A DNA stretch of 64,000 nucleotides from Amycolatopsis sp. NBC_00345. GTDB lineage: Bacteria > Actinomycetota > Actinomycetes > Mycobacteriales > Pseudonocardiaceae. The stretch is taken from assembly GCF_036116635.1 (NCBI RefSeq), contig NZ_CP107995.1, positions 9,238,001-9,302,000 on the forward strand, given 5' to 3'. The notes beneath the pieces were generated by a model. It searched no databases and was not told the origin of the DNA. It worked only from the letters and a program-made list of their open reading frames with translations. Positions 1-8,315 of this stretch are shown here, one piece after another; within the stretch, counting starts at the first letter, position 1; every line of letters begins with the position of its first letter. Both the position numbers and the translations under genes were made by a program.

Positions 1-430
1 AGCCGCGCCGGTTGTCCATGAACGCGCCGGGACGCAGGATCGTCCACGCCGGACCGGCTTCGCGGATCGCCCGCTCGGCGCGCGCGTGGCCGGTGCTGAT
101 CGGGTCCGTCTGTCCGAAGTAGACGCCCGTGGTGGACAGCTTCACCAGGTGCGCCGCGCCGGCTTTCGCCGCAGCGGTGGCCAAAGCGGCTTCCTGTGCC
201 GCGCCGTCGGAGCCGTGGCCGGAGGTGAGCACGAAAACGCGCTCGACGCCGTCGAGCAGGCGGGGCAGCGACGCGGTGTCGTCGAGGTCGCCGCGCACCA
301 CCTGGGCCCGCGGGTCGATCCGGGCCCGGGACGGGTCGCGGGTCAGCGCGCGGACTTCGGCGCCGGCGTCGAGCAGAGCGGGAACGAGGGAGCGGCCGAT
401 CTTGCCGGTCGCGCCGAGAACGAGAATCAC
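1..430 (-). CDS. NAD(P)-binding (NmrA-like/atypical SDR) protein, C-terminus outside window
   Basis: The reading frame begins at a GTG (428-430) preceded by GGAG six bases upstream and runs off the left edge, giving 143 visible residues. The N-terminus MILVLGATGKIGRSL is the Rossmann GxTGxxG dinucleotide-binding motif. It is followed by the alternating strand/helix pattern of NmrA-type atypical short-chain dehydrogenases, including LVKLSTTGVY and ILRPGAFMDN, the segments that usually flank the substrate side. Proteins of this kind are often NAD(P)H-dependent quinone reductases or redox-sensing regulators; which applies here cannot be told. A decayed relative lies at 21559-22011. The length of the missing part is unknown. 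Confidence 0.85.
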   Translation of the reverse strand, partial: MILVLGATGKIGRSLVPALLDAGAEVRALTRDPSRARIDPRAQVVRGDLDDTASLPRLLDGVERVFVLTSGHGSDGAAQEAALATAAAKAGAAHLVKLSTTGVYFGQTDPISTGHARAERAIREAGPAWTILRPGAFMDNRRG

Positions 431-664
431 TGAAAACTCCTTGTGCAGGAACGAGAACGCACACACGAGGGCGTGCGGGGGCCACGAGGGTGAAAAGGTT
501 CCAACCGTCGCCCGGCTACGGGGCGCGGTCCTCTTCGCTCTCGGGAACCACCTCGAATCGTCCCGCCGGCCCCGGTCGAACCCGGGCGGCGTCGCTGTCA
601 CAGGAGTAGCTGCGGGGCCGACCCTAAACAGGGCCGGGCAACGCGGGCAAGCGCTTTTCGGGCA

Positions 665-1189
665 CTACCGGGGCAGGTGGGTGACCTGTTCGCGCCGGCG
701 CTCGCCGAGGTCGTCCGGGAAGACCCACTTCTTGAAGCCCCAGAACCGGAACACCATCGCGAGCAGCATGCCGATGATCGAGCCGCTGGCGAAGTCCGCG
801 ACCTCCTGCACCAGCCTGGTCACGTGCGGCACCTCCAGGTGCAGCGCGTAGCGCGACAGGTACAGCGGAATCAGGTTGACCACCACGGCGATGCCGCTGA
901 TCACGAAGAACAGCGTCGCCTCGTGCGTGCGCTCGCGCCCGCCGCGGGTGCGGAACGACCATTCGCGGTTCAGCACGTACGAGACGATCGTGGCCACGAT
1001 GATCGCGATGGCCTTCGCGGTGGTCGGCTTCGACTCCAGCACGCTGAGCTTGAGCAGGTACCAGACGCCGTTGTCGACGATGAACGTCGTGGCGCCGACC
1101 AGCGCGAACTTCAGCATCTCCCGGTGCTTGATCAGCACCGCGCGCAGTGGCTCCGGCGTGCGGGACAGCACGGTTTCGACAACGGTCAC
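665..1189 (-). CDS. GtrA-family four-helix membrane protein (first copy)
   Basis: This 174-residue protein has four predicted membrane segments (roughly residues 25-45, 55-75, 95-115 and 130-150) and the GtrA pattern: LKFALVGATTF near the N-terminus, NREWSFRTRGGRER in the central loop and FRFWGFKKWVF at the C-terminal end. GtrA proteins are thought to help flip or accommodate polyprenyl-phosphate-linked sugars for wall or O-antigen glycosylation; specific activity is unproven for most members. It follows the second GtrA gene by 37 bp in the same direction, so the two probably share a transcript started upstream of the sigma-factor gene. The pair looks like a local duplication. M. tuberculosis has a GtrA protein next to purK, as here. 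Confidence 0.88.
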   Translation of the reverse strand: MTVVETVLSRTPEPLRAVLIKHREMLKFALVGATTFIVDNGVWYLLKLSVLESKPTTAKAIAIIVATIVSYVLNREWSFRTRGGRERTHEATLFFVISGIAVVVNLIPLYLSRYALHLEVPHVTRLVQEVADFASGSIIGMLLAMVFRFWGFKKWVFPDDLGERRREQVTHLPR

Positions 1190-1226
1190 ACCAGGCAGTC
1201 TAGAGAATCCGAGGTCACCGGCGGCC

Positions 1227-1745
1227 TCAGGCGGCCTTCCTGCCGGTAATGTCCGGATCCCCCGACTGGTCGCCGGAAACCGTCTTCAGCCGCGCGCCCT
1301 CGGTCGGGAAGACCCACTTCTTGAACGCCCACCAGCGGAACAGCGTGCCCAGCAGCGTCCCCAGGATCATGCCGCTGACGAAGTCCGCGACCTCCTGGCC
1401 CAGCAGGGTCAGGTGCGGCTCCTGCAGGTCCAGCATGTAGCGCGAGACCCACTGCGGCAGCGCGTTCAGGCCCAGCGCGACGCCGCTGATGAGGAAGAAC
1501 AGCGCGGCCTCGTGCGCGCGCTCGCGCCCGCCGCGCGTGCGGAAGGACCATTCGCGGTTGGCGACGTAGGAGAAGATCGTCGCGACCAGCACCCCGACGA
1601 TCAGCGCGGTCACGGGGTGTGTCCGGAGCACGGTGAACTTCAGCGCGTACGTGATGGCCGTGGTGATCAGGAAACTGATGCCGCCGACCACGGCGAACCG
1701 CAGCAGCTCACGGTGCTTCGTCAGTAACTCGCGCAGGATCCGCAC
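1227..1745 (-). CDS. GtrA-family four-helix membrane protein (second copy)
   Basis: This 172-residue paralogue of the neighbouring GtrA protein starts at GTG 1743-1745. It shares the loop NREWSFRTRGGRER and the C-terminal FRWWAFKKWVF, and has four hydrophobic segments. Its start lies 10 bp behind the stop of the large sigma-factor gene, so the three genes very likely form an operon (sigma, GtrA, GtrA). That makes the membrane-linked regulator a candidate controller of polyprenyl-sugar transport, which is inference from position only. Confidence 0.88.
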   Translation of the reverse strand: MRILRELLTKHRELLRFAVVGGISFLITTAITYALKFTVLRTHPVTALIVGVLVATIFSYVANREWSFRTRGGRERAHEAALFFLISGVALGLNALPQWVSRYMLDLQEPHLTLLGQEVADFVSGMILGTLLGTLFRWWAFKKWVFPTEGARLKTVSGDQSGDPDITGRKAA

Positions 1746-1755
1746 CTGCGCGACG

Positions 1756-4011
1756 CTACCCCCTCAGCCAGTCGAAAAAGCCGCGGGGCTCGATCGTCGG
1801 CGGGGTCTGGCCCGGTTTGCCGGAGTTGCCCGAACCGGGGTCCGGCGGCGCACTCGTGCTGGTGGAGGGCGTGCCGGGCGCGGCGGTGGTCGTCGGGTCC
1901 GCCGGCTGCGCGGGCGGCGTGCTGCTCGGGCTCGGGTGCTTCTTCGGCTTCGACGGGCTCGTGCTGGTGCCAGGCGAATTCGTCGGTTTCTCCGACGGCT
2001 CCGGGCTCCCGGTGGTCGGGTACGGGACGTCGCAGATGCCCAGCCAGCAGCCGAAGAACAGCTGTACCGGCTTGGCCTCGGCCTTGCCGAGGGTGGCACT
2101 CACGGTGACCGGGGTGTCGCGCGTGGGCCGGCCGTCCAGCCGCACCCACAGGTTCACGTGCTGGTCCGGCGCGAGCGAGCCGCGGGTGGTGCAGGTGGCG
2201 CTCGAACCCGTCGACTCGCAGGGGAAGCCGCTGAGGCTCCACGACTGGTAGATCGCGTGGTCGAAGGTGACCGTGACGGGCTTCGTGGTCTCGCCGGTGT
2301 TGCGCACGCGGACGTAGACGAGCGGGTTGCGCGTCCAGGGGAACGCCGAAAGCCCGTCGGTGTCCGCCTGCAGCAGCACGGCGTCCGGCGGAGGGGTCTT
2401 CACCGTGACCTTCACGCTCACCGTGACCTTCAGCGCCGTGCCCGCGGTGACCGAGCCGGTGACGGTGCCGCCCTTCGCGCTCTCGTCGGCGAGCAGCCGG
2501 AAGGTGAGCACCGCCGTCTGGCCGGGCTGCAGGCCGGAGCCGGTCTTACAGGTCACGGTGCCGGTGCCGCCGGGGCAGTTGACGGCCAGCGGGGCGGCCT
2601 GGGTTTGGGCGCCTGCGCTGTCCGCGCGGAAGGCGCTCACCGCGCCACCACCGCCGACCGGGACCGCGGAGACACCCGCCGGCAGGTTCAGCGCCACCTG
2701 CACGGGGTCGGACAGGCTGCCGCCGTCGTTGCGGACGGTGATGGGCAGGTTCACCGGGCCCGCGCCCGGCTGCAGTTCGAGATCGCCGGACGGCGTGGTC
2801 GCGGACATCTTCGCCGGTGCGGGCGCGGCCGGGGGCGGCGGTGCCGGCTGCGCGGGCGCGGCCGGCGGCGGGACCGGCGGCGGCGCGGGCTGGGCCGCCG
2901 GGGGCGCCGGCGGGGCGGGCACGGCGGGCGCGGCCGGGGGAGCGGGCTTCGGCGGCGGGGCCGCAGGCGCCGCGGCGGGCGGCGGGACCTGGGCCGCCAC
3001 CGGGATCTCCTGCGATCCGCTCGAGGCCAGCGCTATGGCGACGGCGGCGACGATGGCCGCGCCCGAGACCGCGACCCCGGCGAACTGGCGAGGCGCGGAC
3101 GCCGCGGCGGCGGCACCCGCCTTCGCGCCACCGGCGGCGGCCGCACCGGAAGTGACGGCCGCGGCACCGGCCGTCGCCGCGGTGGCGGCGCCCGCCTTGG
3201 CCGCGCCGATCGTCGCGAGGTAGCCCAGCGCGGCACCGCCCAGCACGATCGGGGCGATGATCGCGCGCAGGCCGCCGTTGACGTCGGCCAGCTCCGCGGC
3301 CAGCGCCCGGCAGGCCTCGCACTCGTCGAGGTGGTTCTCGACCTGGGAGCGCTCGCGTTTGGACAGTCCGTCCCGGGTCCACGCGCCCAGCCGGTCGGCC
3401 GCCGCGCGGCACCGGTCGGCGTTGTTCTCCTGCAGGTGGACCTGGAGGTAGGCCTGCCGGAGGCCCTCACGGGCGCGGTAGGCGAGCGCGGACACGCCGT
3501 TGGCGGTCAGCCCCAGCAGCGGCGCGACCTCGGCCGGGCTCTGCTGCTCGATCTCGGTGTGCCACAGCACGGCCTGCCAGCGCTCCGGCAGCCGCGCGAA
3601 CGCCTTCGCCGCCATCGTCCGCTCGAGGCCGGCCACGGCGGTGTCGGAGAACGGCACGGTGAGCGCCTCGCCGATGGCCCCGCCGGCGTCGCTCATGTCC
3701 TCGTTCAGGTCGACGCGGCGGTCGCGGCGGGTCTTGTCGTACGCGGTGTGCCGCAGCGCGGTGAGCAGGTACGCGCGAAAGGCGGTGTCCGGCCCCTTGC
3801 CGCCACGGAGCGTGTCGAGGACCTTGGCGAAGGCCTCGGAGACGAGGTCGTCGGCCTCGGCGCTGGAGCGCGCGAGCTGCCGGGCGAGGTTGTACGCCGC
3901 TCCGCTGTGACGCTCGAACAGCGTCCCGTAGGAGGCGATCTCCCCGGCGCGCACCTCGGCGATCAGCTCGGCGTCACTCTTACCGGACAGGTCGGCGGGA
4001 ACGGTGGACAC
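1756..4011 (-). CDS. ECF sigma factor fused to zinc-finger anti-sigma-like, membrane and extracytoplasmic repeat domains
   Basis: A single 751-residue protein. Residues ~10-100 match sigma-70 region 2 (DLVSEAFAKVLDTLRGG, then YLLTALRHTAYDKTRR). Residues ~135-195 match region 4, the -35-binding helix-turn-helix (SPAEVAPLLGLTANGVSAL). Next comes HLDECEAC, the HxxxCxxC zinc-binding motif typical of ZAS anti-sigma domains. One or two hydrophobic stretches follow (~247-265 and ~307-328), then an Ala/Pro-rich stalk, two beta-rich CARDB/DUF11-like units each with a Cys pair, and a Pro/Ser/Thr-rich tail. The start is GTG 4009-4011 with AAGGAG upstream. Ordinary ECF factors are ~180-200 residues with a separate anti-sigma factor. 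One-piece ECF proteins with C-terminal extensions are known in Actinobacteria; the extracellular part is presumed to sense wall or carbohydrate signals. Whether the hydrophobic segments give one or two crossings decides which side the repeats lie on. Confidence 0.88.
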   Translation of the reverse strand: MSTVPADLSGKSDAELIAEVRAGEIASYGTLFERHSGAAYNLARQLARSSAEADDLVSEAFAKVLDTLRGGKGPDTAFRAYLLTALRHTAYDKTRRDRRVDLNEDMSDAGGAIGEALTVPFSDTAVAGLERTMAAKAFARLPERWQAVLWHTEIEQQSPAEVAPLLGLTANGVSALAYRAREGLRQAYLQVHLQENNADRCRAAADRLGAWTRDGLSKRERSQVENHLDECEACRALAAELADVNGGLRAIIAPIVLGGAALGYLATIGAAKAGAATAATAGAAAVTSGAAAAGGAKAGAAAAASAPRQFAGVAVSGAAIVAAVAIALASSGSQEIPVAAQVPPPAAAPAAPPPKPAPPAAPAVPAPPAPPAAQPAPPPVPPPAAPAQPAPPPPAAPAPAKMSATTPSGDLELQPGAGPVNLPITVRNDGGSLSDPVQVALNLPAGVSAVPVGGGGAVSAFRADSAGAQTQAAPLAVNCPGGTGTVTCKTGSGLQPGQTAVLTFRLLADESAKGGTVTGSVTAGTALKVTVSVKVTVKTPPPDAVLLQADTDGLSAFPWTRNPLVYVRVRNTGETTKPVTVTFDHAIYQSWSLSGFPCESTGSSATCTTRGSLAPDQHVNLWVRLDGRPTRDTPVTVSATLGKAEAKPVQLFFGCWLGICDVPYPTTGSPEPSEKPTNSPGTSTSPSKPKKHPSPSSTPPAQPADPTTTAAPGTPSTSTSAPPDPGSGNSGKPGQTPPTIEPRGFFDWLRG

Positions 4012-4269
4012 GGGGCTCCTTCTTCTGCGCGCACGCGGCCAGACCAGCCACGATCTACCTCTCTAACGCGTGCCCAAGTGTGACGGACGCGGCGACACTC
4101 GTCACGTCGTGGTCGGGGTACTGCCACCGATGGCCCAACGAGTTCACCCGTGACCTCACGGTCGGCGAGGAAAAAGGCCCCGGAACGTCGTCACGCGGAC
4201 GGGGTGGTGCAGTCCCTCTGGTGTAGCGGGACAAGATCGACAAGATCCGGACGAAAGGAGCGGTGGCCA

Positions 4270-5112
4270 GTGGACGTACCGGCGACCGGGGCCCGGTCCG
4301 GAGCCGCCGACGGGCAGGAGGCGCGCACCCGTTTCGACCGGGACCGCACCCTTCGCGCGTTGCGGGCCCGCTGGCGCACCGCCAGCCTCGCCGCGGGGTG
4401 GCGTTTCCCCAGCGACTGGGCCCTGCCGGAGGTCGACGCGGTGTGTGCCGCCGTCGTCCGGCACGGGGCCATCGGGGCCGAGACGGCGCTGGCCGGATTG
4501 GGCCGTGCGCGGGCCGCCGCCGGCGCCGGGCTGGCCGAGACGCTGTCGGACCTGGCCGCCCTCCACGCCGTGCTCGCGGACCCCGACGCCGTCGACGGCT
4601 TCGTGTCCCCGGACGTGGACGCGACGCCCGCCCGGATACTCAGGGTGACGGCGTTGGCGTGGGCCGACGTCGCGACCGACCAGCTCGTGCACACCGAGGT
4701 CACCGACCCGCTGACCGGCCTGCCGTCCTCGGCCTACCTGCGCACCCGCCTCGCCGAGCTGTACCGCGGCGGCGGGTGGGAGGAGAAGGTGCTGCTGGTG
4801 GTCTCCATGGACCTCTCCGCCGTCTCTGGCTGGCCGCGGCTGACCGGCATGATCCTGGCCGCGGACGCCGTCCGCTCCGTCTTCGACGCGGGCGAGAGCT
4901 ACGCGACGCTCGGCCCGTCCACCGTCGCCGTGCTGGCCCACCGTGACGACCGGCTCGCCTCCCACGGCGTGGCCCTGCGGCGGGCGCTCAACGACCGGCT
5001 GTCGGTCGATGACCAGCTGTGCGAGGTCAGCCATCCGCGCGTTTCGGCGCTGCGGCTGCCGCCGACGCACGAGCGTGCCTGCGGTCTGCTCGCGGAGCTG
5101 TCCCGGTCGTAG
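4270..5112 (+). CDS. GGDEF-like (degenerate) domain protein
   Basis: A 280-residue protein. I chose GTG 4270 because AAAGGAG ends nine bases before it; an in-frame extension to 4150 lacks such a site. Around residue 150 the sequence DPLTGLPSSAYLRTRL matches the start of GGDEF diguanylate-cyclase domains. The rest keeps the fold pattern, but I see no GGDEF or GGEEF catalytic loop, so c-di-GMP synthesis is unlikely. The N-terminal half is helical and Ala-rich. It is divergent from the sigma-factor gene. Function unknown; a degenerate nucleotide-binding or regulatory role is the best guess. Confidence 0.7.
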   Translation: MDVPATGARSGAADGQEARTRFDRDRTLRALRARWRTASLAAGWRFPSDWALPEVDAVCAAVVRHGAIGAETALAGLGRARAAAGAGLAETLSDLAALHAVLADPDAVDGFVSPDVDATPARILRVTALAWADVATDQLVHTEVTDPLTGLPSSAYLRTRLAELYRGGGWEEKVLLVVSMDLSAVSGWPRLTGMILAADAVRSVFDAGESYATLGPSTVAVLAHRDDRLASHGVALRRALNDRLSVDDQLCEVSHPRVSALRLPPTHERACGLLAELSRS

Positions 5113-5217
5113 CCGGGCACGCGGGACGAACGGGCACGCCGGACAACTCCGGCGTCGCCACAGAATCCGTCCTACCCTTCTGGACCAGCTCGACGCCGGT
5201 CATGCTTTCCTGATGGG

Positions 5218-6579
5218 GTGACCAGGACCGCACCCTCCGCCGTCGAAGGCGAAGCTCCGGCGAGAGCTGGCTTACCTCGCCTGGCCCTGCGCAAGTCGCT
5301 GGCCCGCCTCTCCGTCCGCCCACGGTCGATCCTGATTCTCTCGGTGATCCCGCTGGTCGCGATCGGGTTCGGCGTCTGGGGCTGGACGCACGAATGGGTG
5401 CTGGGCGTCGACAGCGCGGTCTACCGCGCCGGCGCGCTCACCCTGTTGCACGGGCACTCGCTCTACGACGCGAACACGCTCGACCCGGAGCCGTGGTGGG
5501 CGATGCTGCCGTTCACCTACCCGCCGACGGCCGCGCTGCTGTTCGTCCCGCTCGCGGTCGTGCCGACGCAGGTGGCGTGGGGCTTCCTGACGGCCGTTTC
5601 GCTGGGTGCGATGGCGCTGTCCATCCGCATCGCGATCGGCGCCCTGCCGCGCCCGGCCGACGACGGCCCGCGCTGGTGGGCCTCGCCCGCCCGTTCGACG
5701 ATCGTGTTCTTCCTGGTCTTCCTCGGCCTGGAACCGGTGTGGCGCACCATTTTCCTCGGCCAGATCAACCTGATCCTGATGGCCATGGTCCTGCTGGACA
5801 TGCTGGTGATCGGCGCGCGCGGCAGCCGCTGGGGCGGCGTGCTGGTGGGCGTCGCGGCGGCGATCAAGCTGACGCCGATCGTGTTCCTGGGGCACCTGTT
5901 CATCACCGGCCGCCGCAAGGACGCGCTGCGCGGGCTCGCCACGTTTGTCCTCATGCAGGCGCTGATGTTCCTGGTCAACCCGCACGACGCGTTCCGCTAC
6001 TGGACCTCGACGCTGCCGGACACCGGCCGTATCGGCCCGGTGCACTGGGCGGGCAACCAGTCGCTGAACGCGCTGATGAACCGCGCCACCGACCTCGCGC
6101 CGTGGGCGTCGAAGGCCGCGATGGGGATCGGCCTCCTGCTCGCGATCCCGGCGCTGTGGCTGGTGATCCGGTTCCACCGCCGCGGGCAGGCGCTCGCCTC
6201 GCTGCTCGTCACGGCGTTCTGGATCCTGCTGATCTCGCCGATCTCCTGGACCCACCACTGGGTGTGGGTGGTGCCGCTGATCGTGTTGCTCGTTTCGCGC
6301 TTGCCTAAAACCACTCCGGCGACAGCGTGGAAACGCTGGGTCGGGACGGGTTTGGTGGCGTTCGTGTTCGTCAGCTGCGTGCTGCTGATCCTGCCGAACG
6401 GCCGCAACGTGGAGCTGCACTGGAAGGTGTGGCAGAACGTGCTCGGCGACGCCTACATCCTGATGCCGGTGGTGCTCGCCCTCGCGCTGATCTTCAGGTG
6501 GGGCCTGCAGCGCCGGGCGCGCGGCCGCCGCGCGTCGGAGGAGGCCGCGCAGTATGCCGACGTCACGCCAGGCGACTGA
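5218..6579 (+). CDS. GT87 (DUF2029) polytopic mannosyltransferase-like protein
   Basis: This 453-residue membrane protein starts at GTG 5218 and has about ten hydrophobic segments. Early in the protein a short extracytoplasmic loop carries GVDSAVYRAGALTLL, the acidic loop typical of GT-C enzymes. The family motifs GQINLILMAMVLLDML, GVAAAIKLTPIVF and the WTHHWVWVVP helix are present. GT87 includes PimE, which uses polyprenyl-phosphate-mannose to extend phosphatidylinositol mannosides; substrate here is inferred only at family level. The next gene is a paralogue whose start overlaps this stop by 26 bp, suggesting translational coupling. No strong ribosome-binding site is visible. Confidence 0.82.
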   Translation: MTRTAPSAVEGEAPARAGLPRLALRKSLARLSVRPRSILILSVIPLVAIGFGVWGWTHEWVLGVDSAVYRAGALTLLHGHSLYDANTLDPEPWWAMLPFTYPPTAALLFVPLAVVPTQVAWGFLTAVSLGAMALSIRIAIGALPRPADDGPRWWASPARSTIVFFLVFLGLEPVWRTIFLGQINLILMAMVLLDMLVIGARGSRWGGVLVGVAAAIKLTPIVFLGHLFITGRRKDALRGLATFVLMQALMFLVNPHDAFRYWTSTLPDTGRIGPVHWAGNQSLNALMNRATDLAPWASKAAMGIGLLLAIPALWLVIRFHRRGQALASLLVTAFWILLISPISWTHHWVWVVPLIVLLVSRLPKTTPATAWKRWVGTGLVAFVFVSCVLLILPNGRNVELHWKVWQNVLGDAYILMPVVLALALIFRWGLQRRARGRRASEEAAQYADVTPGD

Positions 6580-8077
6580 TTCTCGTCCGCCTGCTGTCCC
6601 GCGGTTACGGCATTCGCGACGCTTGAGTTCGTGGCCTTCGCCTTCGCTGCTTTCGTACCTCCTGCTCGGCGTTCTGCTGCTGCTGGTCGCGGCGCTGGGG
6701 GTCGTGGTGTGGCTGTCCGGGTGGCACGTGGGCGCGGACAGCGCGGTCTACCGCGCGGGCGGCCTGACGCTGCTCAAGGGCGAGCCGCTGTACACGGCGT
6801 CGGACCTCACGACGCTTCCTGACTGGGTACGGCTGCCGTTCACCTACACCCCGGCCGCGGCGGCGCTGTTCGTGCCGCTCGTGCTGGTGCCGTCGGGCCT
6901 GGTCTGGGGCGTGATCGCGGTTTTGTCGGTGGTCTCCCTTACTGTCGTGATCGCGGTGGTGGCGCGGCCGTCCGGGGTCTGGTTGCCGGCGGGCACGGCC
7001 ATCGTTCTGGTGCTGGAACCGGTGTGGAAAACGCTGTTCCTGGGCCAGATCAACTTGATACTGATGGCGTTGGTGGTCTTCGACGTGCTGGTGCTGTCGG
7101 GGCGCGGTGCGGGCTTGGGGCGCTTGGCTGGGTCGAGAAGCGCGGCTGGGTCGGTGGAGGCCGGTGGGTCGGTCGGCGCTGTGGGTTCGGCGGGCGCTGT
7201 GGGCTTGGCGGGTGCGGCTGGCCCGGCGGGCGCTGTGGGCTTGGCGGGTTCGCTGGATGCGGCGGGCTCGCGAGGCTTGGCGGGCGTCGGCGGCTCAGCG
7301 AGTTCGGCGGGTTCGCTGGATGCGGCGGGCGCCGGCGGCTCGGCGGGTGCGGTAGGGGAGCGTGCGTGGGGCAGCCGGTGGGCGGGTGTGCTGGTCGGCG
7401 TGGCGGCGGCGGTCAAGCTGACCCCGTTGATCTTCGTCCCGCACCTGTTCTTCATCGGCCGGTGGAAGGACGGGCTGCGCGCGCTGGGCACGTTCGTGGC
7501 CTTGGAGGCGGTGATGTTCGCCGTCATCCCAGGCGACGCGTGGCTCTTCTGGACGAAGTCGGTCACCGATCCCAGCCGGGTGGGCTCGGTGCACTGGATC
7601 TTCAACCAGTCGCTGAACGGCCTGGTCAACCGCGCGTCGTCGCTCGCGCCGTGGTCGATGGCGGTGGCTGTCGCGGTGGCCGCGGTGCTGGCCGTGCCCG
7701 CGGTGTGGCTGGTCGTCCGCTGGCACCGCCGGGGTGAGCGTGCGGCCGCGCTGCTGGTGACGGCGTTCTACGCGCTGCTGGTCTCCCCGGTGTCGTGGTC
7801 GCACCACTGGGTGTGGGCGGTGCCGCTGGTGTGCCTGCTGGTGGTCAAGGGCCGGCGGTGGTGGGCGCTGCTGGTGGTCGTGCTGTTCGCCTCGCAGATC
7901 GTGATGCTGGTCCCGAACGGCGGCAACACCGAGTTCACCTGGGGCCCGGGCTGGTCCCTGCTCGGCAACGCCTACGTCCTCGCCGCCGCCGGAGCCATCC
8001 TCGGCCTGGCCGCCCGCGAACTCCGGCTACGCGCTCGTACAGCTGCGCGAGCGGTGCAGCCGGGGCCCGCCGAATAG
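6554..8077 (+). CDS. GT87 mannosyltransferase-like protein with Ala/Gly repeat insertion
   Basis: This 507-residue paralogue of the preceding protein has matching motifs: GADSAVYRAGGLTLL, GQINLILMALVVFDVL, GVAAAVKLTPLIF and WSHHWVWAVP. Between the equivalents of 'LVIGARGSRWGGVLV' in the first copy it carries an extra ~85-residue loop of Gly/Ala/Ser/Val repeats (see the repeat entry), so the fold core is intact while one loop is expanded. ATG 6554 lies inside the previous gene. The first ~30 residues are polar and could be shortened if a downstream start is used. The role is probably polyprenyl-phosphate-sugar-dependent glycosylation at the outer membrane face. Confidence 0.8.
   Translation: MPTSRQATDSRPPAVPRLRHSRRLSSWPSPSLLSYLLLGVLLLLVAALGVVVWLSGWHVGADSAVYRAGGLTLLKGEPLYTASDLTTLPDWVRLPFTYTPAAAALFVPLVLVPSGLVWGVIAVLSVVSLTVVIAVVARPSGVWLPAGTAIVLVLEPVWKTLFLGQINLILMALVVFDVLVLSGRGAGLGRLAGSRSAAGSVEAGGSVGAVGSAGAVGLAGAAGPAGAVGLAGSLDAAGSRGLAGVGGSASSAGSLDAAGAGGSAGAVGERAWGSRWAGVLVGVAAAVKLTPLIFVPHLFFIGRWKDGLRALGTFVALEAVMFAVIPGDAWLFWTKSVTDPSRVGSVHWIFNQSLNGLVNRASSLAPWSMAVAVAVAAVLAVPAVWLVVRWHRRGERAAALLVTAFYALLVSPVSWSHHWVWAVPLVCLLVVKGRRWWALLVVVLFASQIVMLVPNGGNTEFTWGPGWSLLGNAYVLAAAGAILGLAARELRLRARTAARAVQPGPAE
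7100..7368 (+). repeat. In-frame Ala/Gly-rich degenerate tandem repeat inside GT87 gene
   Basis: About 265 bp of short repeated words made from GGCGGG, GCTGTGGG and CTTGGCGGG. Two 25-bp words each occur twice: one beginning GGCGGGCGCTGTGGGCTTG and one beginning GGCGGGTTCGCTGGATGC. The length is a multiple of three and the reading frame stays open, encoding GAVGLAG- and SLDAAG-type units. The neighbouring paralogue lacks the segment completely, so it is an insertion/expansion rather than part of the fold. Confidence 0.85.
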
Positions 8078-8106
8078 ACGGTGCAGCCGGAGCCGGCCGA
8101 ATAGAC
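8053..8106 (+). repeat. 27-bp direct tandem duplication spanning a stop codon
   Basis: Two adjacent 27-bp units (8053-8079 and 8080-8106), each reading GGTGCAGCCGG, then RGCC, then SGCCGAATAGAC. The first unit encodes the last residues (VQPGPAE) and the TAG of the GT87 gene; the second lies just behind the stop. Only two positions differ. Confidence 0.9.
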
Positions 8107-8315
8107 AGATGGCCCGCGCTCTCGTACGTGGTCCGTGCCGGGGTCGACGTTCTCGTGCTTGGTCGACGGGCGAGCGGGAGCTTGGCGTCCACGCGCCGTG
8201 CGGCCCGGCGAGCCCCGACTCGGGGACAACCCGGCCCGCAGGGTGGGTGAGCTGCGTCAACAGCGCCAGGTACCCGCAGGTCGGCCGGGGAGCGCCCAGT
8301 AACCTGGGCGGCGTT

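Noticed and set aside
560..600. A tRNA T-arm-like stretch (CCCGGTCGAACCCGGG) near 580
   Set aside because: No D-arm, anticodon arm or acceptor stem can be drawn on either strand, and the loop does not fit the T-loop consensus.
1633..4083. 816-codon plus-strand ORF opposite the sigma-factor gene
   Set aside because: Arg/Gly-rich translation typical of the antisense of GC-rich coding DNA; the minus-strand protein has clear domains.
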